Below, piece after piece: positions 1 through 8,295 of a DNA stretch of 64,000 bases (position 1 is the first letter of the stretch; each line of letters opens with the position of its first letter). The stretch lies in assembly GCF_900112455.1 (NCBI RefSeq), contig NZ_FOLT01000008.1:29217-93216 (forward strand), in the 5' to 3' direction. The translations under genes were made by a program, and so were the position numbers. The notes under the pieces were generated by a model. It did no database searches and had not been told where the DNA came from. It saw nothing but the letters and a program-made list of their open reading frames with translations. This DNA is from Alkalibacterium subtropicum (GTDB lineage Bacteria; Bacillota; Bacilli; Lactobacillales; Carnobacteriaceae_A).

Positions 1-2
1 GC

Positions 3-156
3 TGGAGGTCATGGAATGAGGTGGCGCGTGCCCTTCATGATGAGAAAGTCGTGTTGAAGGTCACGCCATCAAAATCTGTCCCATAATGATGAAGAAAGAA
101 AAGTATTAGAGGTCATTAAAAAGAAACAACAAAGTGGTGGCGGAAGAGATATTTAA
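3..156 (+). pseudogene. Decayed gene end, possibly frameshifted
   Basis: Two open stretches abut in different frames. One runs from the window edge to a TAA at 84-86 and encodes a segment containing NEVARALHDEKVVLKVTP. The next lies two bases out of phase, encodes a segment containing NDEERKVLEVIKKKQQ, and stops with TAA at 154-156. Both look like protein sequence (amphipathic, charged), and joining them would need a frameshift near 75-85. The family is not recognised and the 5' part lies outside the window, so this could also be coincidence. Confidence 0.25.
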
Positions 157-246
157 AGCGATGCACTGAAATACGATCGAAATTTCATCCGAAAAGCACT
201 GATTAATTTTAAATGTGGCATATCTTTTCTTCTCTAACAAATTAAT

Positions 247-280
247 TGGTATAATAAGACTACTTTTTAAGCAAAAGGAG
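247..280 (+). promoter_or_regulatory. Extended -10 promoter and RBS of the fructose-type PTS operon
   Basis: TGGTATAAT at 247-255 is a perfect extended -10 element (TGnTATAAT). No good -35 is seen 17 bases upstream, as is common for extended -10 promoters. A strong AAAAGGAG follows at 273-280 and sits at proper spacing from the TTG at 289, not from the GTG at 280 that it overlaps. Confidence 0.6.
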
Positions 281-288
281 TGAGGATA

Positions 289-759
289 TTGAATGAGTCA
301 GCAGACAGGAGTGTCGATTACTACATCGATCCGTCCAAAATCTTTCAGTCGGGAAAAAAAACTGAGATATTCAAAGAAATGATCGATGACGTGATAAAAA
401 AATCAGCGTTTGACTTTGAAAGAGAAGAAGTACTGGAGGAGATCGAAAAGCGTGAATCGCTCAGTACAACAGGATTTGGGAATGGCTTTGCTATCCCTCA
501 TGGAAAGTCAAGTCAGATACATACTCCGATCGTGGTACTGATGAAAACGGAACAGAAGCTTGAGTGGGAAGCGTTGGACGACCAGCCAGTCTCCATTATC
601 TTTCTGCTTATTGTACCCAAAGAAAAAGGGGAAGCGATTCATCTAAAACTCCTGTCCAGATTATCCTATCATTTAATGGATAAGAAAATTCAGGAAGCAT
701 TTAAAGCTGCTGAAACGAAAGAGAATTGTGAAGCACTGTTGAATCAGCTCTTAGTATAG
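289..759 (+). CDS. PTS fructose-type EIIA component
   Basis: This is a 156-residue soluble EIIA of the fructose/mannitol class, which takes phosphate from HPr onto a histidine and passes it to EIIB. The phospho-accepting histidine lies in the motif FAIPHGK (His71 from the TTG start), followed by family-typical hydrophobic strands and a C-terminal helix. A GTG nine bases upstream overlaps the Shine-Dalgarno sequence, so the TTG at 289 is the better start. It is the first gene of a compact IIA-IIB-IIC operon; the EIIB gene starts 15 bases downstream. No sugar-specific enzyme or regulator is attached, so the substrate cannot be named. The family call is firm and the sugar unknown. Confidence 0.88.
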   Translation: MNESADRSVDYYIDPSKIFQSGKKTEIFKEMIDDVIKKSAFDFEREEVLEEIEKRESLSTTGFGNGFAIPHGKSSQIHTPIVVLMKTEQKLEWEALDDQPVSIIFLLIVPKEKGEAIHLKLLSRLSYHLMDKKIQEAFKAAETKENCEALLNQLLV

Positions 760-774
760 GAAGGCGGGATAATA

Positions 775-1089
775 ATGAAGATCGTAGCAGTGACGGCATG
801 TGCCACGGGGGTCGCCCATACCTTTATGGCTAAACGTGCCATCGAAGATGCCGCTAAAGAACGCGGTCATGAGGTGAAAGTGGAAACACAAGGAGCCACA
901 GGGATAGAGGATGAACTGACTCGCAAAGATCTGCGGGAGGCAGACATCCTGATCATTGCCTCAGACGTCAAATTAGCACGGACTGAGCGCTTTGAAGGGA
1001 TCAGGAAGGTCAACATACCCGTAGCCGCTGCAATCAAGAATGCGGGAAGTTTAATAAAGAAAATAGAAGAAAAATTAAAGGAAGAGTGA
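775..1089 (+). CDS. PTS fructose-type EIIB component
   Basis: A 104-residue EIIB of the fructose class. It begins with a Rossmann-like strand and the phosphocysteine loop VTACATGVAHT, with the catalytic Cys9. The segment ASDVKLARTERF is also typical of this family. It accepts phosphate from the EIIA encoded just upstream and phosphorylates the sugar as it is moved by the EIIC encoded next. The length is normal for a free-standing EIIB; in many fructose systems this domain is fused to EIIC, so here the complex is split over three chains. An AGGCGGGA ribosome-binding site precedes the ATG. The opposite-strand open frame here is a shadow. Confidence 0.92.
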   Translation: MKIVAVTACATGVAHTFMAKRAIEDAAKERGHEVKVETQGATGIEDELTRKDLREADILIIASDVKLARTERFEGIRKVNIPVAAAIKNAGSLIKKIEEKLKEE

Positions 1090-1099
1090 GGGAGAACAG

Positions 1100-2164
1100 A
1101 TGAAAAAATTTCAGCAAGCATTGATGACCGGCGTTTCGTATATGCTGCCGCTCATTGTCTTTTCAGGTATGACGATCGCTGTAACAGGCATGATCGCCCA
1201 GTCAGCAAGCAGTGAGATCCAAGCCGTCACGCTTTTAAACGGTTTTGCCTGGACCATGATGAATATTATTCCGGCCATTTTTGCCGCGTATATGGCCTAT
1301 GCGATCGGAGATAAAGCTGCCATCATTCCGGGATTCATCGGCGGGTATATTGCAGCCCATCCACTGGTCGAAGGCACTTCAGCCAGCGGGTTTTTAGGAG
1401 CCATCCTGGCAGGTTTTCTAGCCGGTTACGTTGTACTGGCCTTGAGGAAACTGCCCATGCCGGAGTTTTTACAGTCGATCCATAAAACGCTGTTTATCCC
1501 TGTACTGACAGGGTGGCTTTTATATTTCGTAATGGCTTATCCTGTAGCCATTATCGTAGGGGCATTGAATGATGTGATTATTGAGAATCTTATTACCTTA
1601 TCACAGGCTCCTCAATATGCTTTCCTGCTCGGCGCCATTTTAAGTGCGATGTGTGCCTTCGATATGGGAGGCCCACTCAATAAAATCGCTATTACCTTTG
1701 TCTTTGCAGTCTGGAACAATCCAAGCGGTATCGGATTCATCGTTAATGCAGCTGTCTTTCCCGGTATCATGGTCCCGGCACTATCAGTCGGTATAGCAGC
1801 ACTGCTGGCGAAAGAAAAATACACTGAAGATGAAATCAAACTGGCTCCAGCATCTATCTTGTCCGGGCTTGTCGGAATTACTGAAGCAACCTTACCCTAC
1901 GCGTTCCGTGATCCGATCCGTGTCATTGGTTCGAATATGCTGGGAGCAGCGGTAGGCGGTGCGCTGATGATGGGAATGGGCATTTCGACATCTGGTGTGT
2001 CAGGCGTCTTCGGTTTACCGATGGCCAGCAATATCGTGTTATTCGTGTTAGCGATACTTGTAGGCACAGCGATTTCTGTCGGGACACAGATCGCCTGGAA
2101 GAAACCGGCCACACAAACCGTAACCGCTGAAGAAGATGATCTGGAATTTGATATTACGATGTAA
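1100..2164 (+). CDS. PTS fructose-type EIIC permease
   Basis: A 354-residue polytopic membrane protein, the sugar-translocating EIIC of the same system. About nine to ten hydrophobic spans are visible, and the substrate-pocket motif of the fructose family appears as GLVGITEATLPYAFRDP, a slight variant of the usual ITEGAIPF. The start is 10 bases after the EIIB stop with a GAGGGAGAA site in front, so the three genes are one transcript. The protein ends with a short acidic tail and is followed at once by a strong terminator. Fructose, mannose-like sugars and glycosides are all possible substrates. Confidence 0.9.
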   Translation: MKKFQQALMTGVSYMLPLIVFSGMTIAVTGMIAQSASSEIQAVTLLNGFAWTMMNIIPAIFAAYMAYAIGDKAAIIPGFIGGYIAAHPLVEGTSASGFLGAILAGFLAGYVVLALRKLPMPEFLQSIHKTLFIPVLTGWLLYFVMAYPVAIIVGALNDVIIENLITLSQAPQYAFLLGAILSAMCAFDMGGPLNKIAITFVFAVWNNPSGIGFIVNAAVFPGIMVPALSVGIAALLAKEKYTEDEIKLAPASILSGLVGITEATLPYAFRDPIRVIGSNMLGAAVGGALMMGMGISTSGVSGVFGLPMASNIVLFVLAILVGTAISVGTQIAWKKPATQTVTAEEDDLEFDITM

Positions 2165-2176
2165 AGACGATAAAGA

Positions 2177-2213
2177 AAACAGCGTCGACCGGACTGTCCG
2201 GTCGACGCTGTTT
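2177..2213. terminator. Bidirectional intrinsic terminator between PTS operon and ktrA
   Basis: A perfect 14-bp GC-rich stem (2180-2193 with 2197-2210) with a 3-base loop is flanked by AAA on the left and TTTTTT on the right. It can end transcription of the PTS operon from the left and of ktrBA from the right. Confidence 0.9.
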
Positions 2214-2216
2214 TTT

Positions 2217-2894
2217 CTACTTCAGCTGATTTGTGTAATCAAGGTGTTCAAATGTCTCGGGTTTACCGATCGCGACAATAAAACTGCCCGGTTTGATTTT
2301 TTCCTCAGGTGGGACATTGATGATAAGTTTTCCATTCGGCTCAGATTTCATGCCGATAACATTGATTTTATATTTTTTTCGAAGATCCATGTCTTTCAAG
2401 CTGCGTCCAATCCAGCGATCAGGAGCAGTGAACTCGATAATGGAATTTTCCTCATCAAGGGTAATCACATCCAGGATATTATTACGCATGATGTTTCGGG
2501 CCACTTTATCGCCCATTTCTTTTTCAGGGCGAATGATTTCGTCCGCACCCATTTCCTGCATGATTTCCATGTGGGTACGGTTCTTAGCTTTAGCCACGAT
2601 ACGCTTGATACCCAGTTTTTTACAGTTCATGATCGCCAGAACACTTGACTCCAGGTTTGACCCTGTACCGATAACAGCAACATCGCAATTAGAGAAGCCG
2701 ATGCTTTTTAAAAGTTCGATGTCTGTGAAATTTCCCTGAACGGCCTGAATAACATACTCTTCAACACGATTGACATCCACTAAGTTTTTATCAACGGCGA
2801 TAACATCGTAATGCTGCTCACCCAATTCTTTAGCAATAGTCGAGCCAAAAACCCCCAACCCTAATACTCCAACTGTTTTAACCACGTTGAACAA
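2217..2894 (-). CDS. ktrA: Ktr potassium uptake regulatory subunit (RCK domain)
   Basis: A 225-residue cytoplasmic gating subunit of a KtrAB-type potassium transporter. The N-terminal Rossmann fold opens with GLGVFGSTIAKEL and the acidic residue ending the second strand (AVDKN), as in RCK-N/TrkA-N nucleotide-binding domains. The C-terminal portion (about 140-225) has the look of a TrkA-C domain with PPEEKIKPGSF. In this family octameric rings of KtrA bind ATP/ADP or c-di-AMP and gate the membrane subunit. It begins 3 bases after the end of ktrB, so the pair is co-transcribed on the minus strand. KtrC is an equally possible paralogue name. Confidence 0.9.
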   Translation of the reverse strand: MFNVVKTVGVLGLGVFGSTIAKELGEQHYDVIAVDKNLVDVNRVEEYVIQAVQGNFTDIELLKSIGFSNCDVAVIGTGSNLESSVLAIMNCKKLGIKRIVAKAKNRTHMEIMQEMGADEIIRPEKEMGDKVARNIMRNNILDVITLDEENSIIEFTAPDRWIGRSLKDMDLRKKYKINVIGMKSEPNGKLIINVPPEEKIKPGSFIVAIGKPETFEHLDYTNQLK

Positions 2895-2897
2895 CTC

Positions 2898-4286
2898 CTA
2901 ACCAATTAATATGCTTCCTGTAGCGTATTTGATATCCCGTTTTCTTCTGTCTCTATTGCCCAAGGCAGTAAAGATGGTGATCGGTCCGATTCTCCCGATA
3001 AACATGCAGAACATGATGACGGTCTGACTGTACCTTGAAAGTGTGGCTGTCAAGTTTGCGGATAAACCGACAGTACCGAAAGCCGAGACGGTTTCAAAAA
3101 ACAGATACTGCAGCGGGACATCTTCATCAAATATAGTCATCAAAGATAATGCAATGAAATTAAGTAAGATAAACATAACGACGATAACCAGTGCCCGCTT
3201 GATGATATCCATTTCCAGCGTTCTGTTTTTATAATTGATGTTCGTCAAACCTTTGATTTCAGTCACAATGAGTTTGACCACCAAAGCCACAGTCGAGGTC
3301 TTTGCACCACCGGCTGTTCCGCCAGGTGAACCACCGATGAACATGAAGACAGTGAAGGCGACGAGCGTGAACATATGGAATTCAGCGAAATTCAAGGTGC
3401 TGAAACCGGCTGTTCTCAGCGTGACTGCCTGAAAGAAAATCGCCTGTATTTTACCTGAAAAACTCAAACCTCCCAGCGAATCAGGATTAGTCCATTCAGC
3501 TAGAGTGAAGATCACCATGGCGGCAAGGATCAGCATCAAGGACCACTTGATGACCAGGCGTGAATGGAGGGTCAAGTGGCGGTATGTCCCTTTGATATCC
3601 AGCCAGCTTTTGGCTGATCTGAATTGTTTAAAATGCTTGGCAACGTCAAACCAGACGGAGAAGCCGATACCTCCCAGAATAATGAGGACAGGGACAACGA
3701 TGTTCACGACGGGCATCGCTACAAAGTCCTGAAGACTGCTCGTTCCGAGGTTATCAAAGCCGGCATTGTTGAAGGCAGAGATCGACAGGAATATGGAATT
3801 GAATATGCCCGTCCCCCATCCGAAAAGAGGGATGAATTTAAACATGAATATAAATGCGCCCAGCGCCTCAAAAATCGTCGTGTACTTGACGACATTAAGT
3901 AAAAAATGCCTGAACCCTTTCATATCGTTCCGGTTCAAAGCCTGCTGTAAGGTGATTTCTTCTTTCATACTTACTTGTCGGCCAAACTGCATAATGATAG
4001 CTGAAACGATCGTGATCAAACCTAAACCTCCGAGTTTGATCAGTACAAGTGTAACGATCTGACCGAACAGATTATACGTTTGCGCAACCGGAACGGTAGA
4101 TAAGCCAGTCACAGCAACCATTGATATAGCGCCAAACAGATGATCAAAATAAGTGGCTTGAGACGTTTCCAATTGACTGAATGGCATAGCCAGTATCAGA
4201 GAACCCACAAACATAGCAAACGCAAAACTGACTATGATTTTAATGGATATCGGCCAATTGGAAAATTGACTCAGGAATTTTTTCAT
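2898..4286 (-). CDS. ktrB: Ktr potassium uptake membrane subunit
   Basis: A 462-residue TrkH/KtrB-family K+ translocating subunit. Four pore-loop repeats are visible, each with its filter glycine: VAVTGLST, NNAGFDN, TLRTAGFST and TVGLSA. Between repeats are the expected hydrophobic helices. The open frame extends 18 codons further upstream to 4340, but a GAGGAAGG Shine-Dalgarno sits 10 bases before the ATG at 4286 (MKKFLSQF), which is therefore preferred. It is first in a ktrB-ktrA transcript. The family imports K+ with Na+ and is important for osmotic and alkaline stress, which fits the other ion genes in this window. Confidence 0.9.
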   Translation of the reverse strand: MKKFLSQFSNWPISIKIIVSFAFAMFVGSLILAMPFSQLETSQATYFDHLFGAISMVAVTGLSTVPVAQTYNLFGQIVTLVLIKLGGLGLITIVSAIIMQFGRQVSMKEEITLQQALNRNDMKGFRHFLLNVVKYTTIFEALGAFIFMFKFIPLFGWGTGIFNSIFLSISAFNNAGFDNLGTSSLQDFVAMPVVNIVVPVLIILGGIGFSVWFDVAKHFKQFRSAKSWLDIKGTYRHLTLHSRLVIKWSLMLILAAMVIFTLAEWTNPDSLGGLSFSGKIQAIFFQAVTLRTAGFSTLNFAEFHMFTLVAFTVFMFIGGSPGGTAGGAKTSTVALVVKLIVTEIKGLTNINYKNRTLEMDIIKRALVIVVMFILLNFIALSLMTIFDEDVPLQYLFFETVSAFGTVGLSANLTATLSRYSQTVIMFCMFIGRIGPITIFTALGNRDRRKRDIKYATGSILIG

Positions 4287-4512
4287 CAGTAACAATCCTT
4301 CCTCATATATACTACTCTTTATTGTAACGAAACAAAACAAGAATAGCTAGATTTTACCGTGCTTTATCCATAAATACAAGCCTTCTTTATAACCAGCTTT
4401 AAGGACGGTCATCACGTATTCAAAAAGGCGTTAAAGTTGTTAAGGGCAAGTATTCAAGGTAGAATTATAGGGTGCAGTATTTCAGGCTGCAGGGTAATGG
4501 AGGGAGAAAAAT

Positions 4513-5967
4513 ATGAACGGAACGATCATGCAGTACTTTGAATGGGACCTGCCCAATGACGGCAAGCATTGGCAGCGATTGAAAGACGATGCAGAACATT
4601 TGAAAGAAATAGGGATCACTTCTGTATGGATTCCTCCGTGTTATAAAGGTGTCGGACAAGAGGACGTCGGTTATGGTGTTTATGACATGTACGATTTAGG
4701 AGAGTTCGACCAGAAAGGCACGGTCCGAACGAAATATGGGACAAAAGAAGAACTCCTGGAAGCGATCGAGGCTCTGCATAAACAGGGGATTCACGTGTAT
4801 GCCGATGTGGTATTGAATCATAAAGGCGGAGCCGACGAGACAGAAACCTTTGAAGCGACCCCGGTGAGTGAGGACAACCGTCATGAAGAGATAGGAGAAA
4901 CCCGCGAAATCGAAGCGTGGACCTATTTCAATTTCCCGGGGAGGAACAGGGAGTATTCAGACTTTGAATGGCACTGGTATCACTTTTCAGGTGTTTCTGA
5001 TGATGAGAAGACCGGTGACCATGGCATTTTCCGTATCGAAGGCGAAGACAAAGGCTGGGCTCCTGACGAGCATGTGTCGACGGAGTACGGCAATTTCGAT
5101 TACCTGATGTTTGCGGATATCGATTACAGCCATCCGGAAGTGGTTGAAGAAACAAAAAAATGGATCCACTGGTTTATTGAAGAAACGCAGATCGACGGCA
5201 TCCGGCTCGATGCAGTGAAACATATCGATAGTGCCTTCATGAAAGACCTGATCGAAGATGTCAGAGCTGCGTATGATGAAGACTTTTTCTTTGTTGCTGA
5301 ATACTGGCATCAGCGCTATAAATTCCTGGAAGATTATCTGGAAGAACATGAGTATGCTATTTCTATGATGGATGTGCGGTTCCATTATGCGCTGCACGAA
5401 GCCAGCAAACAGCATAATGCGTTCGATCTCAGACGTCTGATCGATGGGACGCTCTATAAATCGAATGCAGAACAGGCGGTCACCTTTGTTGAAAACCATG
5501 ACTCGCAACCGGGGCAGTCTCTGGAATCGTATGTCGAACCCTGGTTCAAACCGCTGGCGTACGGTTTTATTCTGTTAAGTTCTTACGGCTATCCGTGTGT
5601 GTTCTACAGTGATTACTATGGATACAGCGGCGATATAGAGTATGACGGATGCCGGAAAGAAATCGATATCCTGCTCCATGCGCGTGAAGAGTATGCGTAC
5701 GGCGAACAAAGTAATTACCTGGACCATGACAACTGCATCGGTTTCACGCGGACAGGGGATGATGAGCATCCGGAAGGGTGTGCCGTCATTATGTCCAATG
5801 GCGAGGAAGGTTACAAAGAAATGTATGTGGGCGACCTTCATGCAGGGGATGTCTACATCGACTTACTGAAAAACCGCGAAGAGGAAATAACGATCGATGA
5901 AGAGGGGAAAGCGACCTTTCTGGTCAATGCAGAATCGCTTTCTGTGTGGGTCAGAAAACCCGAATAA
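4513..5967 (+). CDS. amyA: Cytoplasmic alpha-amylase, GH13 family
   Basis: A 484-residue alpha-amylase of the AmyA/AmyS cytoplasmic type (GH13 subfamily 5 by resemblance). It hydrolyses internal alpha-1,4 bonds of starch, glycogen or maltodextrins. The conserved regions are all present: ADVVLNH, the nucleophile Asp233 in GIRLDAVKH, the acid/base Glu263 in VAEYW and Asp330 in ENHDSQ. The protein starts MNGTIMQYFEW with no signal peptide, so it should act inside the cell, perhaps on imported dextrins or stored glycogen. A GGAGGG site precedes the ATG. It appears monocistronic, with a terminator hairpin after the stop. Confidence 0.95.
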   Translation: MNGTIMQYFEWDLPNDGKHWQRLKDDAEHLKEIGITSVWIPPCYKGVGQEDVGYGVYDMYDLGEFDQKGTVRTKYGTKEELLEAIEALHKQGIHVYADVVLNHKGGADETETFEATPVSEDNRHEEIGETREIEAWTYFNFPGRNREYSDFEWHWYHFSGVSDDEKTGDHGIFRIEGEDKGWAPDEHVSTEYGNFDYLMFADIDYSHPEVVEETKKWIHWFIEETQIDGIRLDAVKHIDSAFMKDLIEDVRAAYDEDFFFVAEYWHQRYKFLEDYLEEHEYAISMMDVRFHYALHEASKQHNAFDLRRLIDGTLYKSNAEQAVTFVENHDSQPGQSLESYVEPWFKPLAYGFILLSSYGYPCVFYSDYYGYSGDIEYDGCRKEIDILLHAREEYAYGEQSNYLDHDNCIGFTRTGDDEHPEGCAVIMSNGEEGYKEMYVGDLHAGDVYIDLLKNREEEITIDEEGKATFLVNAESLSVWVRKPE

Positions 5968-5973
5968 AGAGTG

Positions 5974-6005
5974 GAAGAGGCTCGGACAGCTGTCCGAGCC
6001 TCTTC
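5974..6005 (+). terminator. Terminator-like hairpin after the amylase gene
   Basis: A 15-bp stem pairs 5974-5988 with 5991-6005 (centre AGCT). Only a mixed TCTTCTGTGTT follows, so it is a weaker intrinsic terminator than others nearby. Confidence 0.65.
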
Positions 6006-6077
6006 TGTGTTAATTAAGATCAGTAAAGCAGCAGCTAGTAGTGGTTGGACTAATTCGTTCAGCAGTTTAAGTTCATG

Positions 6078-6281
6078 AATCCCGCTGTAAGGTGTTCCGC
6101 TATGTGCTGCGAAGGGGTCGTTCCACGCTATTGCGACCACTTCCTGAGACTAGGGGGCCTGAACGAGTCGCAAAACGGCTATTGCGACCACTTCCTGTGA
6201 ACGCGCGGTCTGAACTGGTCGCATTACCGATATAGGCACCACTTCCCAGGAACATAGGTACCTGAAAACGCCGGAATATCG
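6078..6281. repeat. 51-bp tandem palindromic intergenic repeats, locus 1
   Basis: Three units with an exact 51-base period start at 6129, 6180 and 6231. The first two share an identical 18-base head, TATTGCGACCACTTCCTG; the third is diverged but keeps CACCACTTCC. Unit two is internally dyadic, with TTGCGACCA near the head and TGGTCGCAT near the tail. A more degenerate unit may precede at 6078. The stretch 6006-6311 has no gene. Similar units with the same period occur at 38.2 kb and 54.1 kb. Confidence 0.75.
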
Positions 6282-6311
6282 CTGGCAGCATACGCTGACT
6301 TGACTAAATAC

Positions 6312-6348
6312 AGAAAAAGGCCGGGACTTGTTGACCCGGCCTTTTTCT
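6312..6348. terminator. Intrinsic terminator, mainly for the ytxG-ytxH pair
   Basis: A 14-bp perfect stem pairs 6312-6325 with 6335-6348 (AGAAAAAGGCCGGG and its complement), giving U-rich tails on both strands. It lies 10 bases past the stop of the minus-strand YtxH-like gene. Confidence 0.85.
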
Positions 6349-6357
6349 ATTCAAAAC

Positions 6358-6900
6358 TTATTCGTTGGGGTTCACTTTCAGTGAAGCCTCGTCTTTGCCT
6401 TCAGCTTCAGATTTATCGATGTCGAAATCTTCATCATCTGACAGGTAATTATCGTGCAGGGCTTCATCCACTTTGTCTTTTGGAATCGCCTGATCATGTT
6501 CAGGTTCAAGCGGTGTATCTTTTACATCGCCTAATTTATCATCCGCATACACAGCCTGACTGGCAGAAGCGGCATCGGAATCAGTGGTTGTGGCTCCCTG
6601 TCTTTCGGCTTCACTTAAAGCCAGATCTCTTTCGATTTCTTCGATGGTCTGATTTAGCTTCGCCTGCTTGGCATCCAGTTTGGCCTGCTCTGACTCCAGC
6701 TCTTTTTCTGCTTCCATGTAAGACGTTTTGAAATCATCAACCAGTTCATGGGCTTTTTCTTCCCCTGAGTCTTTTAGTTTCAGGGCCTCATCTTTCAGGT
6801 CTTCTCTGAAGGCTTTACCGTTTTTAGGGGCAAACATCAGCGCAGCGAAGGCTGAAGCGGCACTCATGAGTACAGCTTTTGTTAAACTTACTTTTGGCAT
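6358..6900 (-). CDS. YtxH-like membrane-anchored stress protein
   Basis: A 180-residue protein that starts with one hydrophobic segment (ASAFAALMFAPKNG) followed by GKAFREDLKDEA, the signature of YtxH/gas-vesicle-like small membrane proteins. The middle (about 50-115) is a long charged helix likely to form a coiled coil, and the C-terminus is a very acidic low-complexity tail. In Bacillus, YtxH is a general-stress protein of unknown biochemical role. It is the second gene of a minus-strand pair, 30 bases downstream of a DUF948 gene, the same order as ytxG-ytxH. The acidic tail is longer than in typical family members. Confidence 0.75.
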   Translation of the reverse strand: MPKVSLTKAVLMSAASAFAALMFAPKNGKAFREDLKDEALKLKDSGEEKAHELVDDFKTSYMEAEKELESEQAKLDAKQAKLNQTIEEIERDLALSEAERQGATTTDSDAASASQAVYADDKLGDVKDTPLEPEHDQAIPKDKVDEALHDNYLSDDEDFDIDKSEAEGKDEASLKVNPNE

Positions 6901-6930
6901 AATTCAGTCATCCTTTCAAAATAATATGAT

Positions 6931-7392
6931 TTATAATGTGTTTGGCGGGGTGTTCTGGTGACGCTGTTTTTGTTTTTCCACAGTTCCTTTGAAGGCGCGC
7001 TTGAAGGTCTTGGCTAAACGCGGCCCATCGGTTTTGATTTCCGTATAGGTATTCTGAGCGATACCTTTGGAATACTCAGCGCTGTGTTCTTTCAGATAAG
7101 TCAGAGAGTGAGACAAACTGGACGCATGTTCCGACAGTTCATTCATTCTTTCCAGGCTGGTCTGTGCCACCTCTTGGGTATTATCGACGCGGTTCATGAT
7201 CAGATCCACTTTCTTTTTCATCACATCCGCTTCATTATTAAAATGTTCGACCTGGTCTTGTACGTTGGTTCGTGTCCGTTCAATATTTTTCAGTGTCGGC
7301 TTCATTTTCTTCATGGCATAAAAACCCATGACGACGAGAAAAACGATTGATACACCTATAATAATGAGCGATATAAGATAACCGGCTTCCAT
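6931..7392 (-). CDS. DUF948 (YtxG-like) membrane protein
   Basis: A 153-residue protein with a single N-terminal transmembrane helix (LISLIIIGVSIVFLVVMGF) followed by a long helical region with heptad-like spacing. This matches DUF948/YtxG proteins, which are annotated as general-stress membrane proteins without a known activity. A strong AAAGGGGGC lies five bases before the ATG on the minus strand. Together with the downstream YtxH-like gene it forms a two-gene unit. The helical regions of the two proteins could pair, but that is inference. Confidence 0.78.
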   Translation of the reverse strand: MEAGYLISLIIIGVSIVFLVVMGFYAMKKMKPTLKNIERTRTNVQDQVEHFNNEADVMKKKVDLIMNRVDNTQEVAQTSLERMNELSEHASSLSHSLTYLKEHSAEYSKGIAQNTYTEIKTDGPRLAKTFKRAFKGTVEKQKQRHQNTPPNTL

Positions 7393-7662
7393 TATATGCC
7401 CCCTTTACTGATCAGTTTCATTATTTTTACATCTATAGTATTAGAATACCATGAAGTAAAAAGAACACCAACTGAAACGCTAGCGAAAAGATATTGCTTG
7501 AAAGAGCTTTAATTGTTAGAATAGTAGCAACACAATAGGATTTTTGTGCGTTGTATCTGAAGTAGAAACAGGCGAGTGAAGGATCAACAGGATGAGATAG
7601 AGAAAATGCCGTCACTCTGCTTTTTTATATAAAAAATCTGTCGCTTTAAAAAGGAGAAAAAA

Positions 7663-8202
7663 ATGAGTAATGAACGCAATGGGTTCGGTGATCAGGAAAG
7701 AGAGCAGGGACACGAGACCGTAGAAGTGATGCTGAGTGCTGTCACAGATGGGGAAATCATTTCCATCGAGGAAGTGCAGGATGATTTGTTTTCCCAGAAG
7801 ATGATCGGCGACGGCTATGCGATCAAGCCTTCATCGGAGGTGGTCTATGCGCCTGTTTCGGGCAAACTGATCGAAGTAGCAGATGCCAAGCATGCTTATT
7901 ATATAGAAACAGATGAAGGACTGAAAGTTCTGATACACATCGGTATCGACACGCTGCTGATGAACGGTGAAGGCTTCCAGACATCTTTAAGAAAGAATGA
8001 ACGCGTGGAAAAAGGGGATCAGCTGGCAACGTTCGACCAGAAGCTGATCAGCAAAAAAGGCTTCAACATCGTGATACCTGTTATCGTTCTGGAACATGAC
8101 GCCGTCGTAGCGCTGGAAATGTTACCTGAAAAAAAGGCCATAGCCAGAGAAACAGATGCCTTGAAAGTCACCTTGACCCGTGGAGAGTCCGCCGGGCGAT
8201 GA
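7663..8202 (+). CDS. Stand-alone PTS glucose-class EIIA
   Basis: A 179-residue soluble EIIA of the glucose class (Crr-like). After a 20-residue charged extension comes the beta-sandwich with the phospho-histidine His92 in VLIHIGIDT and the second conserved histidine His77 in DAKHAYY. It carries phosphate from HPr to EIIB domains that lack their own EIIA. No PTS permease is adjacent, so it must act in trans; the EIIBC MurP at 35.7 kb, which has no EIIA, is an obvious candidate partner. The ATG follows a good AAAAAGGAG. The gene ends just before the wal promoter and may be transcribed alone. Confidence 0.9.
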   Translation: MSNERNGFGDQEREQGHETVEVMLSAVTDGEIISIEEVQDDLFSQKMIGDGYAIKPSSEVVYAPVSGKLIEVADAKHAYYIETDEGLKVLIHIGIDTLLMNGEGFQTSLRKNERVEKGDQLATFDQKLISKKGFNIVIPVIVLEHDAVVALEMLPEKKAIARETDALKVTLTRGESAGR

Positions 8203-8209
8203 AGTAAAA

Positions 8210-8238
8210 TTGAACACGCTTTGCAGGTAGGGTATAAT
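8210..8238 (+). promoter_or_regulatory. Sigma-A promoter of the wal operon
   Basis: TTGAAC at 8210-8215 and TATAAT at 8233-8238 are separated by 17 bases, close to the sigma-A consensus. It lies 58 bases before the walR start codon. Confidence 0.8.
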
Positions 8239-8295
8239 CAAAGTGAAATGCATCACAGTTTATGTCTATTAAAACAGTTCTGAGGAGGAACATCT

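Noticed and set aside
2136-2648. Plus-strand 170-residue frame overlapping ktrA
   Set aside because: It is a shadow of the well-supported minus-strand ktrA gene and starts within the PTS permease end.
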